Shown here: positions 43,034 through 52,716 of the stretch, in pieces | Numbering within the stretch: the stretch's first letter is position 1 | Layout: the number at the start of each line of letters is the position of its first letter | Source of the DNA: Seribacter sulfatis | GTDB lineage: Bacteria > Verrucomicrobiota > Verrucomicrobiia > Opitutales > Seribacteraceae | Assembly: GCF_964187635.1 (NCBI RefSeq) | Contig: NZ_CAXLMO010000038.1 | Location: 12,135 to 76,134 of the forward strand | Direction: 5' to 3' | Length of the DNA stretch: 64,000 bases | Made by a program: the position numbers and the translations under genes | The notes under the pieces: model-generated | What the model saw: the letters and a program-made list of their open reading frames with translations, nothing else | What the model was told of the DNA's origin: nothing | The model's database searches: none

Positions 43034-43981
43034 ATGTCAGATTCTCCGCAGATTCAAAGTCTTGGTAATGGTCATTCCACTCCCAAGCATCAGACAATTG
43101 GCAGGAACGGATCATTTTGGATGCCTAAAGATTCTCCTGATATTAAACAGACTAGCACTTTGAATTCCAAATCTGGTAAGAATGATTCTTCTGTTCCTCC
43201 CAAGACAACCAATTCACATTCTTCGAAGCAAAGCTCCAATCTTCATTCTTCCAACCGCTCCAATGTTAGCTTTGAAAGAACAATTTTGTCTGAGTCTAGC
43301 AAGATTTCACCTCGAGTATCTTCACCCAATAATTTTGCCACCAAACAAAACACAAACCCGACAAAGCAAGACTTAGTTAAACCTAACCTTTTTCAACCAT
43401 CGATAACTGCTAAGAGTGTCAAAGCATCTGCTCTTAATACACGTCCTACTGTTATTTTAGTTCCCAAGGAACCTATTAAAAACCCAATATTCAATGAACC
43501 AACCCATAGGTCAACGAATCGGGATAATCAAAACCAAGATAGTAGAAAAAAGAACAAGGATCATGGCGCAAAAAATGCTCAATCCTTAAAGTCAATGAAT
43601 CTCAATGATAAAGAATCCTCTGTTTTGGAGGTTGGTGCATCGAACTCTTCGACTTCTGATTCTTCAATTGTTCTTAAGCTAGTAAATCTTATTAGTAAGG
43701 CTGTTTCGCCTCGAGTATCATATACCAACAAATTTTCAAAGAAAGTAGTTCGTTTTGCAATTGATTTACCCAGTGGAGAGAAATTGGGCGTGCGAATAGA
43801 AAAATCTGAAAAAGGAGTTTCTTTATGTTTTATTGCTCCTGATGAGAAAACTAGAAGTATGCTCGATCTTTGCCAAAAGGGGATTAAGCAGAAAATAGAC
43901 TCAGACCAAGAAATTGAGGTTAATGTTCATGTATTTTCCGATTATCAAGAGATGGATAACTATTTTCTCAAAGCAGCTTAA
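43034..43981 (+). CDS. fliK: Putative flagellar hook-length control protein (FliK-like)
   Basis: 315 residues. About 215 residues of disordered Ser/Asn/Lys/Pro-rich sequence are followed by a folded C-terminal domain (KVVRFAIDLPSGEKLGVRIEK, then GIKQKIDSDQEIEVNVHVF) that resembles the FliK C-terminal domain. FliK measures hook length and switches export specificity. Position before flgD and flgE, the usual place of fliK, is the main support. The ATG at 43034 is preferred over a TTG three bases earlier. Confidence 0.7.
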   Translation: MSDSPQIQSLGNGHSTPKHQTIGRNGSFWMPKDSPDIKQTSTLNSKSGKNDSSVPPKTTNSHSSKQSSNLHSSNRSNVSFERTILSESSKISPRVSSPNNFATKQNTNPTKQDLVKPNLFQPSITAKSVKASALNTRPTVILVPKEPIKNPIFNEPTHRSTNRDNQNQDSRKKNKDHGAKNAQSLKSMNLNDKESSVLEVGASNSSTSDSSIVLKLVNLISKAVSPRVSYTNKFSKKVVRFAIDLPSGEKLGVRIEKSEKGVSLCFIAPDEKTRSMLDLCQKGIKQKIDSDQEIEVNVHVFSDYQEMDNYFLKAA

Positions 43982-44005
43982 GTTTAATTTTTACAAAATA
44001 ACATT

Positions 44006-44431
44006 ATGATAGACGCAATTGCAGCAACCCAAGCGAATCAAAACCCCCGAGCATCAACAGCATCTGATGCGTCCAACTCTTCTAATTCTGCCATGCAGAT
44101 GGAAGACTTTCTTCAGTTGCTAACAAGCCAAATTAGTAACCAGGATCCACTTGAGCCAATGAAGGATACCGAGTTCATTTCTCAAATGGCAAACATTGCT
44201 TCATTGGAACAAATGCAGCAGTTTACTAAAGGTTTTGAAACATTTGCTGATTCTCAGAAAGATATGGTTGCACAAGCTTATCTTGGCAAAATGGTCAATA
44301 TTTCTGAGGAAGGACAAGATGTTACCGGTTTGGTTGATTCTGTTGAAAAAAATGAGGATGGTAAAATCTTTGTTACTGTCGGAGATAGAAATTACCTCCC
44401 TGCGAACATCACACGCGTGAGCAATCCATAA
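44006..44431 (+). CDS. flgD: Flagellar hook assembly (cap) protein FlgD
   Basis: Hook cap needed to polymerise FlgE. 141 residues, a short form: the family motif FLQLLTSQISNQDPLEPMKDTEFISQMA (key part QLLTSQISNQDPLEP) is followed by a small C-terminal Tudor-like segment and no Ig-like domain, as in Gram-positive FlgD. Gap of 24 bases after fliK. Confidence 0.92.
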   Translation: MIDAIAATQANQNPRASTASDASNSSNSAMQMEDFLQLLTSQISNQDPLEPMKDTEFISQMANIASLEQMQQFTKGFETFADSQKDMVAQAYLGKMVNISEEGQDVTGLVDSVEKNEDGKIFVTVGDRNYLPANITRVSNP

Positions 44432-44437
44432 TCGTAA

Positions 44438-45289
44438 ATGATTGCTTCATTACATAACGGTGTAACCGCTCTTAAAAGTCTTACTCAGGGATTGCAGGTT
44501 CTTGGTAATAACATTTCTAATGTTAATTCGCTCGGGTACAAGTCTTCTAGGGCAAACTACTCGGATAATTTTTATTTACACATGAACGATGCTGAATCTG
44601 GTGCGGGGGGGATACCAAGCAACAACATTCAGCAACATGGTACTGGCGTTCATGTTGGTTCAATATCTTCCGATTTTACTCAAGGAACTGTAGAGATTAC
44701 TGGTTTGGACTTGGATTTAGCGATCCAAGGCGAAGCACTTCCGAATGGGGGCGGCTTTTTTGAAATTGCAGATCCAGTGACTGGCGAATTGTTTTATACT
44801 CGAGCGGGTGCATTTGAATCAACTGTGGAAGGATTTGTTGTTACCCGAGATCAATACCGATATCAATTACAAGGATTAGATGGTCCTTTAGTTGTAGGAA
44901 CACAAGAGGGGGAAACTCTTCTAGCCCGTAGGGTTGAGGAAGATGGTAAAATCAATTTAGTAGTAAATAAAGACGGAGCAGATGAAATCAGAGGTTCAGG
45001 TCAAATAAAACTTAATAATTTTCTCTCTCCTCAATATCTAAGAAGGGTAGGGAACGGATTTTATTCAAATGGACAAGCCGGTCAAAACATTGCTGGTATT
45101 AGTGATAACGCAATCCCAGCAACAGGCTCAAACGGTAAGCTCAAACAGTACGCTTTAGAATTGTCTAATGTTGATCTGACTAACGAGTTTGCTGCCATGA
45201 TTTCTCACCAGCGTTCTTTTCAGGCTGGGTCTCGTGTTGTTACTACCTCTGATATGATTCTCTCTGAAGCCGTTAACCTTAAACGATAG
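44438..45289 (+). CDS. flgE: Flagellar hook protein FlgE (short form)
   Basis: 283 residues with the hook D0/D1 ends: LQVLGNNISNVNSLGYKSSR at the N-terminus and LTNEFAAMISHQRSFQAGSR plus TTSDMILSEAVNLKR at the C-terminus. It lacks much of the outer D2/D3 part and is smaller than enteric FlgE (about 400). Identified as the hook by position between flgD and fliL. Confidence 0.88.
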   Translation: MIASLHNGVTALKSLTQGLQVLGNNISNVNSLGYKSSRANYSDNFYLHMNDAESGAGGIPSNNIQQHGTGVHVGSISSDFTQGTVEITGLDLDLAIQGEALPNGGGFFEIADPVTGELFYTRAGAFESTVEGFVVTRDQYRYQLQGLDGPLVVGTQEGETLLARRVEEDGKINLVVNKDGADEIRGSGQIKLNNFLSPQYLRRVGNGFYSNGQAGQNIAGISDNAIPATGSNGKLKQYALELSNVDLTNEFAAMISHQRSFQAGSRVVTTSDMILSEAVNLKR

Positions 45290-45314
45290 ATCTTAACCTT
45301 TATTCCCTAACGAT

Positions 45315-45854
45315 ATGTGTGCCGCTCAACTTGACGAACTTCCTGAAACCACTGAGGTTCCTGCCCCTAAGGCAGGTGGTGGTAACTTAATTCCTGCTCT
45401 TATAGCAATCATTCTTGCCCCTGCTCTAACAGTCGGTGCAATGTTTTTATTGATTAAGATGAATAAACCGGAGGAGACTATAAAACCTCAAATAACTGAA
45501 GGTGGTCAACCCTTAGATATGGAACCATCGGGTGAGGAGAAGATTTACGAACTCAATTCTTTAATTACTAATCTTGGTGGGCCGATTAAATCCCGTTATA
45601 TTAATTTGGATTTGAAATTAGAGGGTCAGGCAGGTGACTTTGAGAAAGTACTCGATATGAACCAACACAGGATTCGTGATAAAGCACTCGCTATTATGGG
45701 TGGCTACACATACGAAGATGCCCAGCTTGACGGTTTTCAGGAAAGAGTTCGAGTTGATTTAAAAAAGGGCTTTTCTTCCATTCTACGCAAGTACCGAGAT
45801 GGAGAAAGCGATTTGATCCGACAAATTTACTTCACCAACTTTGTGGTCCAATAA
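45315..45854 (+). CDS. fliL: Flagellar basal body-associated protein FliL
   Basis: 179 residues. An N-terminal Pro/Glu stretch, one membrane helix (LIPALIAIILAPALTVGAM) and a periplasmic SPFH-like domain (LITNLGG, YINLDLKLEG) match FliL, which strengthens stator function. It is followed directly by fliM. Confidence 0.88.
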   Translation: MCAAQLDELPETTEVPAPKAGGGNLIPALIAIILAPALTVGAMFLLIKMNKPEETIKPQITEGGQPLDMEPSGEEKIYELNSLITNLGGPIKSRYINLDLKLEGQAGDFEKVLDMNQHRIRDKALAIMGGYTYEDAQLDGFQERVRVDLKKGFSSILRKYRDGESDLIRQIYFTNFVVQ

Positions 45855-45865
45855 TCTGATTTTAA

Positions 45866-46879
45866 ATGTCTTCCGATCCCAATTTTAAAGACGAAAGCTT
45901 CGATTTAAGCGAACTGCAAGGTTCTGCTGATGGACAGCCTGTATTCAACTGCGACGGTGAAAAAATCACCGATCTTTCTGCTGTAAAAATTAAAAAGTAT
46001 GACTTTACCAATCCCATTGTACTATCGGATGCGGATTTGAGTAAGTTGAAAACCAAGTCAGAGCAGTTTGTATATTATTTAGCGGGTCACCTCTCGATGT
46101 TTTTGAGGACAGAGTTTAACCTTGAATTAGAGGACTTAACGGCTGATTTATATGCTAACTTTACTCAGTCCATAAAAAATCCTTCCTGCATAACTATGTT
46201 TAAGCTGCAGGAGCTAAATGGAGTTTGTTTATTAGATGTTAATTCACATTTATCCGCAACAGTAGTAGACCGTATTCTTGGCGGTCGGGGTTCTACAAAT
46301 CCAGAAGAGCGTGGATTGACTGATATAGAAAAAGCTCTTGTGGAAGATTTTAATCAAATCATTTTAGAAGAATGGTGTAAGCAATGGCAAAATACAATGT
46401 CACTTACTCCGAGTATTATTGGAACGGAAAGTTCCGGGAAATTCCTGCAAACATCACCATCAGATGCGATGATGTTAATTATGAGTATGGAGGCATCATT
46501 TGGCGATGTATCGGGCCCGATGAGAATTGCGGTTCCATATTACACCTTAGAACCAGTTGTGAGTCGTTTGTTAAATGCGGTTTCTTCTACTGAGAAACAG
46601 GCAGTTAAACCTCCCCGATGGCATGAGATTTATGATGAAATTCCCGTTTCAGTTTCAGCAGAATGGGATGCTTTTGAGTTGAGCTTAAGAGATCTGTCCA
46701 ATTTAGAGGTAGATGATGTTATCGAGATGTCACCTGCCTTAATTGAAATGACAAATTTGAGAATAGAAGGAAGGACCTGCTTTATCGGTGAGATTGGTAT
46801 AGAATCTGATCAAGTTGCTTTTCAGGTGAGTGAGAGTATTGTCGAAGCAGTAAAATTAATCGGAAAAAAACATGGATAG
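45866..46879 (+). CDS. fliM: Flagellar motor switch protein FliM
   Basis: C-ring protein of 337 residues. The middle domain (YLAGHLSMFLRTEFNLELED, LDVNSHLSATVVDRILGG) and C-terminal SPOA domain (ISVSAEW-like, IPVSVSAEWDAFELSLRDL) are present. The usual N-terminal CheY-docking peptide (LSQxEIDALL) is absent: the protein starts SSDPNFKDESFDLSELQGS. The fliN ATG overlaps its end by 8 bases. Confidence 0.92.
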   Translation: MSSDPNFKDESFDLSELQGSADGQPVFNCDGEKITDLSAVKIKKYDFTNPIVLSDADLSKLKTKSEQFVYYLAGHLSMFLRTEFNLELEDLTADLYANFTQSIKNPSCITMFKLQELNGVCLLDVNSHLSATVVDRILGGRGSTNPEERGLTDIEKALVEDFNQIILEEWCKQWQNTMSLTPSIIGTESSGKFLQTSPSDAMMLIMSMEASFGDVSGPMRIAVPYYTLEPVVSRLLNAVSSTEKQAVKPPRWHEIYDEIPVSVSAEWDAFELSLRDLSNLEVDDVIEMSPALIEMTNLRIEGRTCFIGEIGIESDQVAFQVSESIVEAVKLIGKKHG

Positions 46880-47120
46880 TAAAAAAATGGATATTGTGAT
46901 GGATGTGAAGGTAAGTGTCACAGTCCAATTAGGAACGGCAGAACTTCCAATGAAAGAAGTGGTAGAACTTAGCCCAGGTGCTCAAATTCAATTGAAGCAA
47001 AATGCCAAAGACCCTGTTAGCTTATTGGTTAACGGAAAACTTATTGCCCATGGTGAAGTTGTTGTAATTGACGATCGGTTTGGACTTAAGATTACCGAGA
47101 TAGTTGATTCGGCATCGTGA
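46872..47120 (+). CDS. fliN: Flagellar motor switch protein FliN
   Basis: 82 residues consisting of a single SPOA domain: VMDVKVSVTVQLGTAELPMKE, LSPGAQIQLK, VSLLVNGKLIAHGEVVVID and FGLKITEI. FliN forms the base of the C-ring with FliM. Short N-terminus, so it lacks the ~50-residue leader of enteric FliN. Confidence 0.93.
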   Translation: MDSKKMDIVMDVKVSVTVQLGTAELPMKEVVELSPGAQIQLKQNAKDPVSLLVNGKLIAHGEVVVIDDRFGLKITEIVDSAS

Positions 47121-47181
47121 ATCTCCTTGTCATGCTTTCTTCTGCGAACCGCAGTTGAATGCATATCTTTAAAATTTTGAA

Positions 47182-47535
47182 ATGATGTTTTATCATTTTG
47201 CCGTGTCTCCTTCATTTGTTAATACAGATGCAGAAATGCTTTATTTATGGATCCGCGTAATTGGGTTTATTGGAGTTTTAGGTGCAAGTGCCTATTTCCT
47301 CTCTATTTACGCTAAGAAAAAAAGGACGAGAGTAAGCACGATTAAAGAAGGTGAAATTGTTATTGCTGATACCTGCTCTCTTGGTAATCGGCAGTTTTTA
47401 ATGGTGGCTCAATATGGAGGTGAAAAACATCTTTTGGGAGTGAGTTCAAGTTCGATTAATCACTTGGCTAAATTAGACAACCGATCCCCAGCAAGTAACG
47501 ATTTAACCTCAGATTTAGGAGAGGAGACTAGTTGA
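47182..47535 (+). CDS. fliO: Flagellar export protein FliO-like
   Basis: 117 residues with one membrane helix (VIGFIGVLGASAYFLSIYA) and a cytosolic FliO-type beta domain (LGNRQFLMVAQYGGEKHLLGVSSSSI; key VAQYGGEKHLLGV). FliO helps assemble the FliP pore. It overlaps the fliP TTG start, and order fliN-fliO-fliP is standard. Confidence 0.82.
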   Translation: MMFYHFAVSPSFVNTDAEMLYLWIRVIGFIGVLGASAYFLSIYAKKKRTRVSTIKEGEIVIADTCSLGNRQFLMVAQYGGEKHLLGVSSSSINHLAKLDNRSPASNDLTSDLGEETS

Positions 47536-48323
47536 AAAAAGTATTGATAATATTGAAGAGAGTAAGACTTCTTGCGTTGATCTTGTTGGGGTTTGTTTTC
47601 TTCAGCTTTTCGCATACTTGCTTGGACGCACAAACTACTGGTACTGGAGCTCCAGGTCTTCGAATTGATGTAACTGGTTCAAATGACGAGGGGGATTTTG
47701 GAGTTGCGATACAACTTGTTGTTGCAATGACAATTTTGTCCCTCGGTCCCTCTGTCATCATGATGATGACCTGCTTTACCAGGATGATTATCGTGTTAGG
47801 TTTTGTCAGAAATGCCATCGGCGTTAATTCTGCTCCCTCTAGCCAGATAATTGTCGGATTAGCATTATTCCTTACTTTCTTTGTGATGGGGCCAGTTTGG
47901 AATAAAATTTATGACGACGCTGTAACTCCCTACATGTCTGCTACTATGAAATCAAGTGATGCACTTATGGTAGCAACTGCACACATGAAGGATTTCATGA
48001 TGAATCAAACTCGCCAGCAGGACGTGCAATTTTTTCTCGAAATTTCAAAGCAGGGTGCGATGACTCGGGATCAATTACCTTTGAGCATTGTAGTTCCTTC
48101 CTTTGTCCTTAGTGAATTACGTACTGCGTTTCAGATGGGTTTTCTAATTTTCATACCATTTATTATCGTGGACTTTATTGTCGCATCCACCCTTATGTCT
48201 ATGGGGATGATGATGATGCCGCCCGTAGTAATTTCAATGCCGTTTAAGTTGTTACTTTTTGTGCTGGTGGATGGATGGTATTTGGTCATTCAATCTCTCG
48301 TTAATAGTTTTAATATCGCGTAG
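47532..48323 (+). CDS. fliP: Flagellar export gate protein FliP
   Basis: 263 residues, TTG start overlapping the fliO stop (TTGA). N-terminal signal peptide, then the FliP membrane segments with SVIMMMTCFTRMIIVLGFVRNA and GLALFLTFFVMGPVWNKIYDDA, strongly conserved in the family. Core of the FliPQR export pore. Confidence 0.95.
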   Translation: MKKVLIILKRVRLLALILLGFVFFSFSHTCLDAQTTGTGAPGLRIDVTGSNDEGDFGVAIQLVVAMTILSLGPSVIMMMTCFTRMIIVLGFVRNAIGVNSAPSSQIIVGLALFLTFFVMGPVWNKIYDDAVTPYMSATMKSSDALMVATAHMKDFMMNQTRQQDVQFFLEISKQGAMTRDQLPLSIVVPSFVLSELRTAFQMGFLIFIPFIIVDFIVASTLMSMGMMMMPPVVISMPFKLLLFVLVDGWYLVIQSLVNSFNIA

Positions 48324-48338
48324 AGGGAAGACTAGTAT

Positions 48339-48608
48339 ATGACAATGGAACTAGCAGTGGACATAATGAGAAACCTGTTGCAAACTGGACTCATCTTGGC
48401 AATTCCGATCCTTGGCACTGCTACTGTTGTTGGTCTTTTAGTTAGTTTCATTCAGGGTATTACCAGTCTACAGGAACAGACGCTAACCTTTGTGCCTAAG
48501 TTAGTTTGTGTTTCTCTCGCAATTGTTCTTTCTGCTAATTTTATTTTAAAAACTTTAACAGAATTCTGTATTTCCATGATTAATATGCTTCCAACTATGG
48601 CACAGTGA
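48339..48608 (+). CDS. fliQ: Flagellar export gate protein FliQ
   Basis: 89 residues with two membrane helices: GLILAIPILGTATVVGLLVS and PKLVCVSLAIVLSANFILK, plus the FliQ motif FIQGITSLQEQTLTFVPK. An AGGGAAG ribosome site lies before the ATG. Its stop shares bases with the fliR GTG (GTGA). Confidence 0.95.
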   Translation: MTMELAVDIMRNLLQTGLILAIPILGTATVVGLLVSFIQGITSLQEQTLTFVPKLVCVSLAIVLSANFILKTLTEFCISMINMLPTMAQ

Positions 48609-49369
48609 CTATTGAAGCTAGTCAAATTATTGTTTGGGTACTTGTTTTTTTAAGAACTGGAGCCTTCTTTATGGGGATTCCATTATTTGCAGGCAAAATG
48701 ATTCCTACAAAAATTAGAACTGCATTTGGCTTACTTCTTTCCTTGTTAATTAACCCGGTGGTTCCTGCCAACCTTGAGATTGCAAATCATTTTGTTGGGG
48801 CAATTGTCCTGTCCATCAATGAGATATGCATTGGCTTATTGTTGGCCATGATAGTTCGAATGGTATTTTTTGCCGTTGAACTGGCGGGTCACCTGATCTC
48901 CTACGAGATAGGACTAATGGCAAGTAACAGTGTAAACCCTTTACTAGGATCTACTGATTCAACTGTTACCTCTCTTTTATATTATTTCAGTCTTCTTGTT
49001 TTTTTTATCAATGGGATTCATTATGATGTACTCAAAGCTTTTGTTTTAACTTTCGAGATTTTCCCTATTGGCACATTCTTTTTAACCGCGAATCCAACTG
49101 CCGATTTTGTTTCAGAAGTCTCTCATGTATTTGTACTTGGGACACTTATTGCCGCCCCCTTTATTGCGTTGAACTTTTTAATTAATATATCTTTTGCAGT
49201 TCTTGGAAAAGCCGTTCCCAAAATGAATGTGTTTATGACCAGTTTTTCGGTGCGAATTTTATCTGGTCTAGTATTACTAGTTTCTTCAATCCTTTTGATC
49301 ACTTCATATATTGTAGATAATAGTAAACGGTCGGTTGAGGTTATGTTGAAAATAATTCAGCCAGGATAA
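48605..49369 (+). CDS. fliR: Flagellar export gate protein FliR
   Basis: 254 residues, GTG start overlapping fliQ. About six membrane helices and the FliR signature FFMGIPLFAGKMIPTKIRTAFGLLLS. Third component of the export pore; flhB follows after 3 bases. Confidence 0.93.
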   Translation: MTIEASQIIVWVLVFLRTGAFFMGIPLFAGKMIPTKIRTAFGLLLSLLINPVVPANLEIANHFVGAIVLSINEICIGLLLAMIVRMVFFAVELAGHLISYEIGLMASNSVNPLLGSTDSTVTSLLYYFSLLVFFINGIHYDVLKAFVLTFEIFPIGTFFLTANPTADFVSEVSHVFVLGTLIAAPFIALNFLINISFAVLGKAVPKMNVFMTSFSVRILSGLVLLVSSILLITSYIVDNSKRSVEVMLKIIQPG

Positions 49370-49372
49370 ATA

Positions 49373-50482
49373 ATGTCAGATGTAGATAAAAGCTCTAAGA
49401 CGGAACCACCTACTGCTAAGAAGTTATCAGAATCTAGATCGAAAGGACAGTTTGCGAAAGCACCTGAAATTGGGATGACTTTGACCATGCTAGCGGGACT
49501 GGTTGTCATTTTGTTTTATGGACCGAGTAAGGCACTGGATGTTATGGCTTTTACAAAATCAATAATGCAGAACCTTCATACAATAAAAGCTACGCAGGAG
49601 GGAATGGCGACTACATTGCAAGGTGCATTTATATTCCTTGGGGTTATTGTTTTTCCTATGTTAGCTTTGACCTTTATTGCGGCATTTGTGGCGGAGGGTT
49701 TACAGACGGGTTTTCGCCTCACTCCCAAAGCGATCGAGCCTAAATTAAGTAAGTTTAATCCAATTAGCGGCGTCAAAAGAATCTTTGGCTTAAAGGGGTT
49801 GAAGGCTTTTATGATTGATTTTATGAAGTTTTCTATAATTGGGACGGTTGTTTGGCTAACTTTAATTATTTTTTTTGATGATCCTATTTTCTATGCTCCT
49901 ATCCCCATTAAGCATCTACCCATTTTTATTTATGATTTATTTGTGACAATGTTCGCAATTTTAGTCCTTCTTTTACTGATTATCGCGATCATCAATTACA
50001 TGATTAAGAAGAAAGAAAATGATGAAGAGATGAAGATGACTAAGGATGAGGTGAAAGAGGAGACTAAAAGTAAGGAAGTCGCACCCGAAGTAAAATCGGC
50101 CCAGCGCAAGAAGGCAATGGAGATGCTTTCTGGTCAAAACTTGATGGATGTTGGTACCGCTGATGTAGTAGTGACCAATCCCACCCACTACGCAATTGCC
50201 CTTCGTTATGAAAAGGGCATGGATCTTGCTCCTGTTGTTATCGCGAAAGGAGAAAACATATTGGCTAGAAGAATAAAATTAATTGCTGCAGAGAATGATG
50301 TGCCCACCATTGAGAATAAACCAGTGGCCCGTGCACTCTTTTTGCTTGGGCGCATTGGCGAACCTATCCCTCTCGATTTTTACCAAGTTGTTGCAGAGAT
50401 CTTAGCTCAAGTCTACAAGTCTCATGCTTACTATTATCACCGATTGAAGGCTAGGCGGCTGCTCGCAAAACCAATTGCATAA
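49373..50482 (+). CDS. flhB: Flagellar export switch protein FlhB
   Basis: 369 residues: four membrane helices, then a cytosolic domain with the self-cleavage site VVVTNPTHYAIAL (NPTH at 269-272). A Lys/Glu-rich stretch (~213-240) forms the cytoplasmic linker. FlhB cleavage together with FliK switches export from hook to filament subunits. Confidence 0.96.
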   Translation: MSDVDKSSKTEPPTAKKLSESRSKGQFAKAPEIGMTLTMLAGLVVILFYGPSKALDVMAFTKSIMQNLHTIKATQEGMATTLQGAFIFLGVIVFPMLALTFIAAFVAEGLQTGFRLTPKAIEPKLSKFNPISGVKRIFGLKGLKAFMIDFMKFSIIGTVVWLTLIIFFDDPIFYAPIPIKHLPIFIYDLFVTMFAILVLLLLIIAIINYMIKKKENDEEMKMTKDEVKEETKSKEVAPEVKSAQRKKAMEMLSGQNLMDVGTADVVVTNPTHYAIALRYEKGMDLAPVVIAKGENILARRIKLIAAENDVPTIENKPVARALFLLGRIGEPIPLDFYQVVAEILAQVYKSHAYYYHRLKARRLLAKPIA

Positions 50483-50488
50483 TTTCTA

Positions 50489-52714
50489 ATGAACGATTTG
50501 TATCAAAAATTTAAATCAAACTTGGGTCGTCTTAGCGGTAATTCAGACTTGGGATTTGTTTTTGGTTTATTTGGTGCTGTCTTGCTTTTGGTCGTCCCTG
50601 TTCACAAGGATATTCTCAGTATTCTCCTTGTCGTTAGTATCGCAATTTCTTTGCTAATATTGCTTACTGTCATATATGTAAAAGATCCGCCTGAGTTTTC
50701 TGTTTTTCCGACACTGTTACTTTCGGTAACTCTTTACAGACTGGGTCTGAATGTTGCATCCACTCGGTTGATTTTACTGGACGGAGATGCAGGTTCCGTG
50801 ATCGAGTCTTTTGGCACATTTGTGGTGGGTGGTAATTATGTGGTCGGTACGGTGATATTTCTAATTTTAGTTATCATTAATTTCGTTGTAATTACCAAAG
50901 GTGCGGGTCGAATTGCTGAAGTAACTGCAAGATTTACTTTAGATGCTATGCCGGGTAAGCAGATGTCAATTGATGCGGAAATGAACTCTGGAGTTATCAC
51001 AGAAGCGGAAGCTTTGTCGAAGAGAGAAAAAATTCAAAAAGATGCCGATTTTTATGGGTCAATGGATGGTGCGAGTAAATTTGTTCGGGGAGATGCAGTC
51101 GCAGGTATATTTATTACTGTAGTTAACATTATTGGTGGAATTCTAATTGGTTATTTTCAGAAAGAAATGACAATTGTGGGCTCTCTTGAGAAATACACTA
51201 TTCTTTCAATTGGTGATGGTTTGGTAAGTCAAGTACCGGCAATTATTATCTCTATCGCCGCAGGTATTCTTGTTACCCGTTCATCGGAAGAAGCGAATCT
51301 TGGAGAATTTGTGGGAAAGCAGTTAACTGTATACCCCCGTGCCATTGGAATTGCAGGTTGCATGCTTCTGTTGTTCGCATTTTTTCTTTCCGACACATTT
51401 TGGCCATTTTTCATCCTTTCTATGGTCTGTTTTGGTGCCGCTTATCATTACTCCAAAGTTGCCTCATCCGAGGATTCTGAATTCGATGAAATTGGACAAG
51501 CATCAGGTCCCTCGCAAGCACCTCAAGGTGGTGTACCGCAACAATCTTCTGCTCTTAACTCTGAGGAGGGACAGGAGAATCAATTATCTCCCATGGAGAA
51601 TGCAATTGAACAGGAGGTATTCGGTTTAGAAATGGGATATGGTTTACTTGTTTTGGCAGATAAAAAGAAGGGTGGGGATTTACTGGATAGAATTACCGGA
51701 GCAAGAACAAACTTTGCCCGTGAGATGGGAATGTTGCTGCCTACAATTGGGGTGAGGGATAATATCGAATTAGAGCCAAATGAGTATCGATTTTTACTAC
51801 GTGGTAAAGAAATTATTCGATCCACCATATTGCCTGATCGTGTTTTGGCGATGAGTATGGGAGGAGGAGATGCAGGGAAATTAAATGGTATTCCAACCAT
51901 TGAACCTGTTTTTGGTATTCAGGCGATGTGGATTCCAGACGAGGAAAGGCGGAATGCGGAAATCGAGGGTTGCACCGTAGTGGATCCTTCATCGGTTCTC
52001 GTTACGCATTTAGCTGATGTTCTCAAGCGGATTGCTTATTTAATATTGGAAAGAGAAGGAACGCAAAGGCTCCTTGATCTGATCAAGGACAAAAATCCTA
52101 CTCTAGTAAGCGAACTCCTTCCAGATCTGGTAAATGTTGGGATTATCCAAAGAACATTACAGAATTTGCTGAGAGAGAGAATTCCAATTAAAAACTTAAC
52201 GATCGTACTTGAAACAATTGCCGACATGGCAGCTATCACCAAAAACCCTGACGATCTTTCCGAGCAGGCGAGAAAAAGATTAGGTATGTATTTTGTTAAG
52301 GAGTATGAGGTGGAAACCGATAAATTATTGGCCATGACCTTTGAACCCCGACTCGAACAAACTCTTATTAGTCGAGTGAAACGTAGTCAGTTTGATATCG
52401 GATTGGTAATGGACCCCAATCTAACGGAGGGGATTATTCGCGAAATCGAGCCTAAAATTAAAGAAATGACAGAGCGTGGACTTTCTCCCATTATTGTTAC
52501 CACGACTGAATTACGGCTTGCCTTCCGCAGGTTTATGGAACCGTCTTATCCTCAGTTGGTTGTACTCGCTTACCAAGAGTTACCCACCGAAACACAAATC
52601 GAGCCTTTCGGAGCAATTGCACTGGAGGCACAATCTTTACCCCCTGACATAATTTCAGCAATGGAAGATTCTAATACACCCGGAGATCCTCAGGATATTC
52701 CTGTTGCCGCATAA
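50489..52714 (+). CDS. flhA: Flagellar export gate protein FlhA
   Basis: 741 residues, eight N-terminal membrane helices and a large cytosolic domain. The FlhA hallmark LDAMPGKQMSIDAEMNSG between helices 4 and 5 is present. A Gln/Ser-rich linker (SGPSQAPQGGVPQQSS) joins the membrane part to the soluble nonameric ring. Confidence 0.96.
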   Translation: MNDLYQKFKSNLGRLSGNSDLGFVFGLFGAVLLLVVPVHKDILSILLVVSIAISLLILLTVIYVKDPPEFSVFPTLLLSVTLYRLGLNVASTRLILLDGDAGSVIESFGTFVVGGNYVVGTVIFLILVIINFVVITKGAGRIAEVTARFTLDAMPGKQMSIDAEMNSGVITEAEALSKREKIQKDADFYGSMDGASKFVRGDAVAGIFITVVNIIGGILIGYFQKEMTIVGSLEKYTILSIGDGLVSQVPAIIISIAAGILVTRSSEEANLGEFVGKQLTVYPRAIGIAGCMLLLFAFFLSDTFWPFFILSMVCFGAAYHYSKVASSEDSEFDEIGQASGPSQAPQGGVPQQSSALNSEEGQENQLSPMENAIEQEVFGLEMGYGLLVLADKKKGGDLLDRITGARTNFAREMGMLLPTIGVRDNIELEPNEYRFLLRGKEIIRSTILPDRVLAMSMGGGDAGKLNGIPTIEPVFGIQAMWIPDEERRNAEIEGCTVVDPSSVLVTHLADVLKRIAYLILEREGTQRLLDLIKDKNPTLVSELLPDLVNVGIIQRTLQNLLRERIPIKNLTIVLETIADMAAITKNPDDLSEQARKRLGMYFVKEYEVETDKLLAMTFEPRLEQTLISRVKRSQFDIGLVMDPNLTEGIIREIEPKIKEMTERGLSPIIVTTTELRLAFRRFMEPSYPQLVVLAYQELPTETQIEPFGAIALEAQSLPPDIISAMEDSNTPGDPQDIPVAA

Positions 52715-52716
52715 AA

